Part shown: one piece after another, positions 62,694-64,000 of the stretch
How positions within the stretch are numbered: the first letter of the stretch is position 1
Layout of the letters: every line of letters begins with the position of its first letter
Source: Tremella fuciformis
Lineage: Eukaryota > Basidiomycota > Tremellomycetes > Tremellales > Tremellaceae
NCBI GenBank assembly: GCA_032768795.1
Contig: CP136490.1
Location: 62,001 to 126,000, forward strand
Reading direction: 5' to 3'
Length of the DNA stretch: 64,000 nt
Position numbers and translations under genes: made by a program
Notes under the pieces: generated by a model
Databases searched by the model: none
What the model was told of the DNA's origin: nothing
The model's input: the letters and a program-made list of their open reading frames with translations, nothing else

Positions 62694-64000
62694 TTATGCA
62701 GTGTTCTCTTTGGCTTCTCGCTTCTTCCGCCAGACAGCTCCGCACCTCTGCTGAACTCCTACAAGGCCCAGCGAGAGCACCATGATGAATGTCCACATTG
62801 TGAATGTCCAGCCCGTCCCCAACTTGTTGATTGTGGGGTTGACCGAGGCGGTCGTACCCGCTCCAAGAAGACATCTGGCGAGGTTGACGGCCGCAGTAGC
62901 AGAGGCGTTGCGCCCGGGGAAGATGTCGATCAGGTAGGTGGAAATGACGTTCTGCGAAGAGATGGCCGCCCAAGCAAGCACGAAGGACGCGATGATCGGT
63001 GCAGAGATGTGCAGCCCTTTGTCGAGTGTCCAGCCAAAGAGCAGCACCGCCGCCCATTGGAGCGGCGACCAGATCCACACAGTGCGCAAGCGCGCCTGCT
63101 CAATGGGAAAGTCGAACGTGTCTCCTTGGTACCCCTGTGCGACGCGCTTGTAGTCGCGGTCGAGCAGCTTGCCCGTCGTCAACGAACCCAACATGCATCC
63201 GAAACCGTTTGCCAGGAAGGTCAGACCGATATCGAGGTCCCCTATGCCGTAGGTGCTGGCGAAGAGGGATGATTGGGCCGTCAGGGTCATCTGCCAGACC
63301 GCGTAGTGCAGCGCCAGGAAGAAGACCGTGACGAACACTTCTGGGTAGACGAGGATGCGGATGGGAGCGATAAAGTCGAGCTTGAGCGGTTTGGTGGTTT
63401 TCTCCTCGGCGGCTGTTCGGGTCGGGGCGGTGAAGCGGTCGAATGGAGCTCGAGAGATGCGGGGTGGGAGTATGGAGCCGTCGCCCACGAGATACCTCAG
63501 TGTCTCTGGCAGGAATATGGAGAGGACGAGTATATAGATGGAGCCGTAGATGACCAAGAACCAGAATATTGCTCGCCAGCCCAGAGTATCGGCAAACACG
63601 CCGCCAAGCACGGGGCCGATCGCTGCTCGTCAGTTGTGGACCGTGTCCATGTGGTCTGAGCGCACCCAAGGGGACAAGAAGACCCGTCTGGAAGATGCCC
63701 ATCACGCCGCCGCGCTTGTCTCGCGCGGTCACGTCCCCGATGATCCCGGACCCGATGGCGATGGTGCTCGCGCTGCCAGAGCTCTGCAGGCATCGCAAGA
63801 TCAAGATCTGGTAGAAGTGTTTGGAAAGTGCCAGTCCGATGCTCGCAGAGATGAAGAGCAGGAAGGTGCACATAAGGGTGATACGCCGGCCGTACACATC
63901 CGCCAACGAACTAGAGCCATCAGCGCGCCGTTGAGAGAAGCTGCAAGTAACGCTCACCTCCAGAAGGTCGGCGAGATGCCTTGGAAGATCATGTACGATG
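62694..64000 (-). CDS. MFS multidrug/polyamine-type transporter (DHA1), 5' end beyond the window
   Basis: The last exons of a DHA1-family carrier. From the right edge the protein begins in MIFQGISPTFW, then after a 49-nt-class intron SLADVYGRRITLMCTFLLF (loop 2-3 motif A), LRCLQSSGSASTIAIGSGIIGD (helix 4), KRGGVMGIFQTGLLVPLGA, then IGPVLGGVFADTLGWRAIFW (motif C, GPxxGG). A central loop contains FLPETLRYLVGDGSILPPRI. The second half includes LANGFGCMLGSLTTGKLLDR and STYLIDIFPGRNASATAAVN; the C-terminus is basic (WRKKREAKENTA). The stop is at 62694. The GPVLGG motif and the ETLR loop place it with fungal drug/organic-cation antiporters. It may be controlled by the converging Zn2Cys6 protein. 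Confidence 0.85.

Noticed and set aside
1..64000. tRNA, rRNA, CRISPR arrays, bacterial operons or ribosome binding sites
   Set aside because: No cloverleaf, array or Shine-Dalgarno-led operon was seen, and the intron-rich genes are eukaryotic.

Overview
This window is nuclear DNA of a filamentous or yeast-like fungus, most likely a basidiomycete of the Tremellomycetes (Trichosporonales-like). The reasons are GC-rich sequence, genes split by many 38-55 nt introns with GT-AG ends and CTGAC/CTRAY-type branch sites, several Zn2Cys6 regulators and eukaryotic-type MFS carriers. The species assignment is inference. I see no rRNA, tRNA or CRISPR. Nearly all of the window is accessory metabolism: nine MFS transporters, six fungal transcription factors and a matching set of catabolic enzymes, with no translation, replication or cytoskeleton gene. 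This looks like a chain of small inducible catabolic clusters.

Left part (1-16.6 kb), aromatic and tricarboxylate catabolism. A maleylacetate reductase (cut by the window edge) and a hydroxyquinol 1,2-dioxygenase are transcribed divergently and would convert hydroxyquinol to 3-oxoadipate. An MFS carrier follows. Next come an aconitase with a mitochondrial presequence, a CTP1/Mtt1-like mitochondrial tricarboxylate carrier, an RraA/LigK-like aldolase and an intronless LigI-like amidohydrolase, with a Zn2Cys6 regulator and a sugar-type MFS carrier. A TIM-barrel enzyme resembling 3-dehydroshikimate dehydratase comes after these. Together they suggest a lower pathway that handles aromatic-derived tricarboxylates (2-pyrone-4,6-dicarboxylate, oxalomesaconate and carboxy-hydroxy-oxoadipate type), with the aconitase in the hydratase position. 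A CGGGTTT word recurs in four intergenic promoter regions here. This is the most interesting candidate system in the window.

Middle part (16.6-41 kb), sugar and peptide use: a second Zn2Cys6 regulator, an inositol/hexose-type MFS, a short-chain dehydrogenase, another sugar MFS, an HSL-type esterase, a small Zn2Cys6 regulator, a Cps1-like M20 carboxypeptidase, a PA14-containing GH3 beta-glucosidase without signal peptide, a monocarboxylate-type MFS, a dual C2H2 plus Zn2Cys6 regulator and a lactose-permease-type MFS.

41.2-44.1 kb is a complete Mutator-like DNA transposon, with 9-bp target duplication, terminal inverted repeats of about 100 bp and a spliced transposase. It sits just upstream of an intronless PLP enzyme.

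Right part (44.3-64 kb), nitrogen, sulfur and carbon scavenging: a Cys/Met-type PLP enzyme, a Gfo/Idh/MocA oxidoreductase, a Zn2Cys6 regulator tail-to-tail with an allantoinase-like polysaccharide deacetylase, a DapA-family aldolase, a TauD-type dioxygenase divergent from a Dal5-type transporter, an SDR, a fucose-permease-like MFS, a last Zn2Cys6 regulator and a DHA1-type MFS cut by the right edge.

Gene models were spliced by eye using homology, reading frame and GT-AG (occasionally GC-AG) borders. Starts and ends are exact where a clear ATG or stop is visible, but individual splice sites remain predictions.
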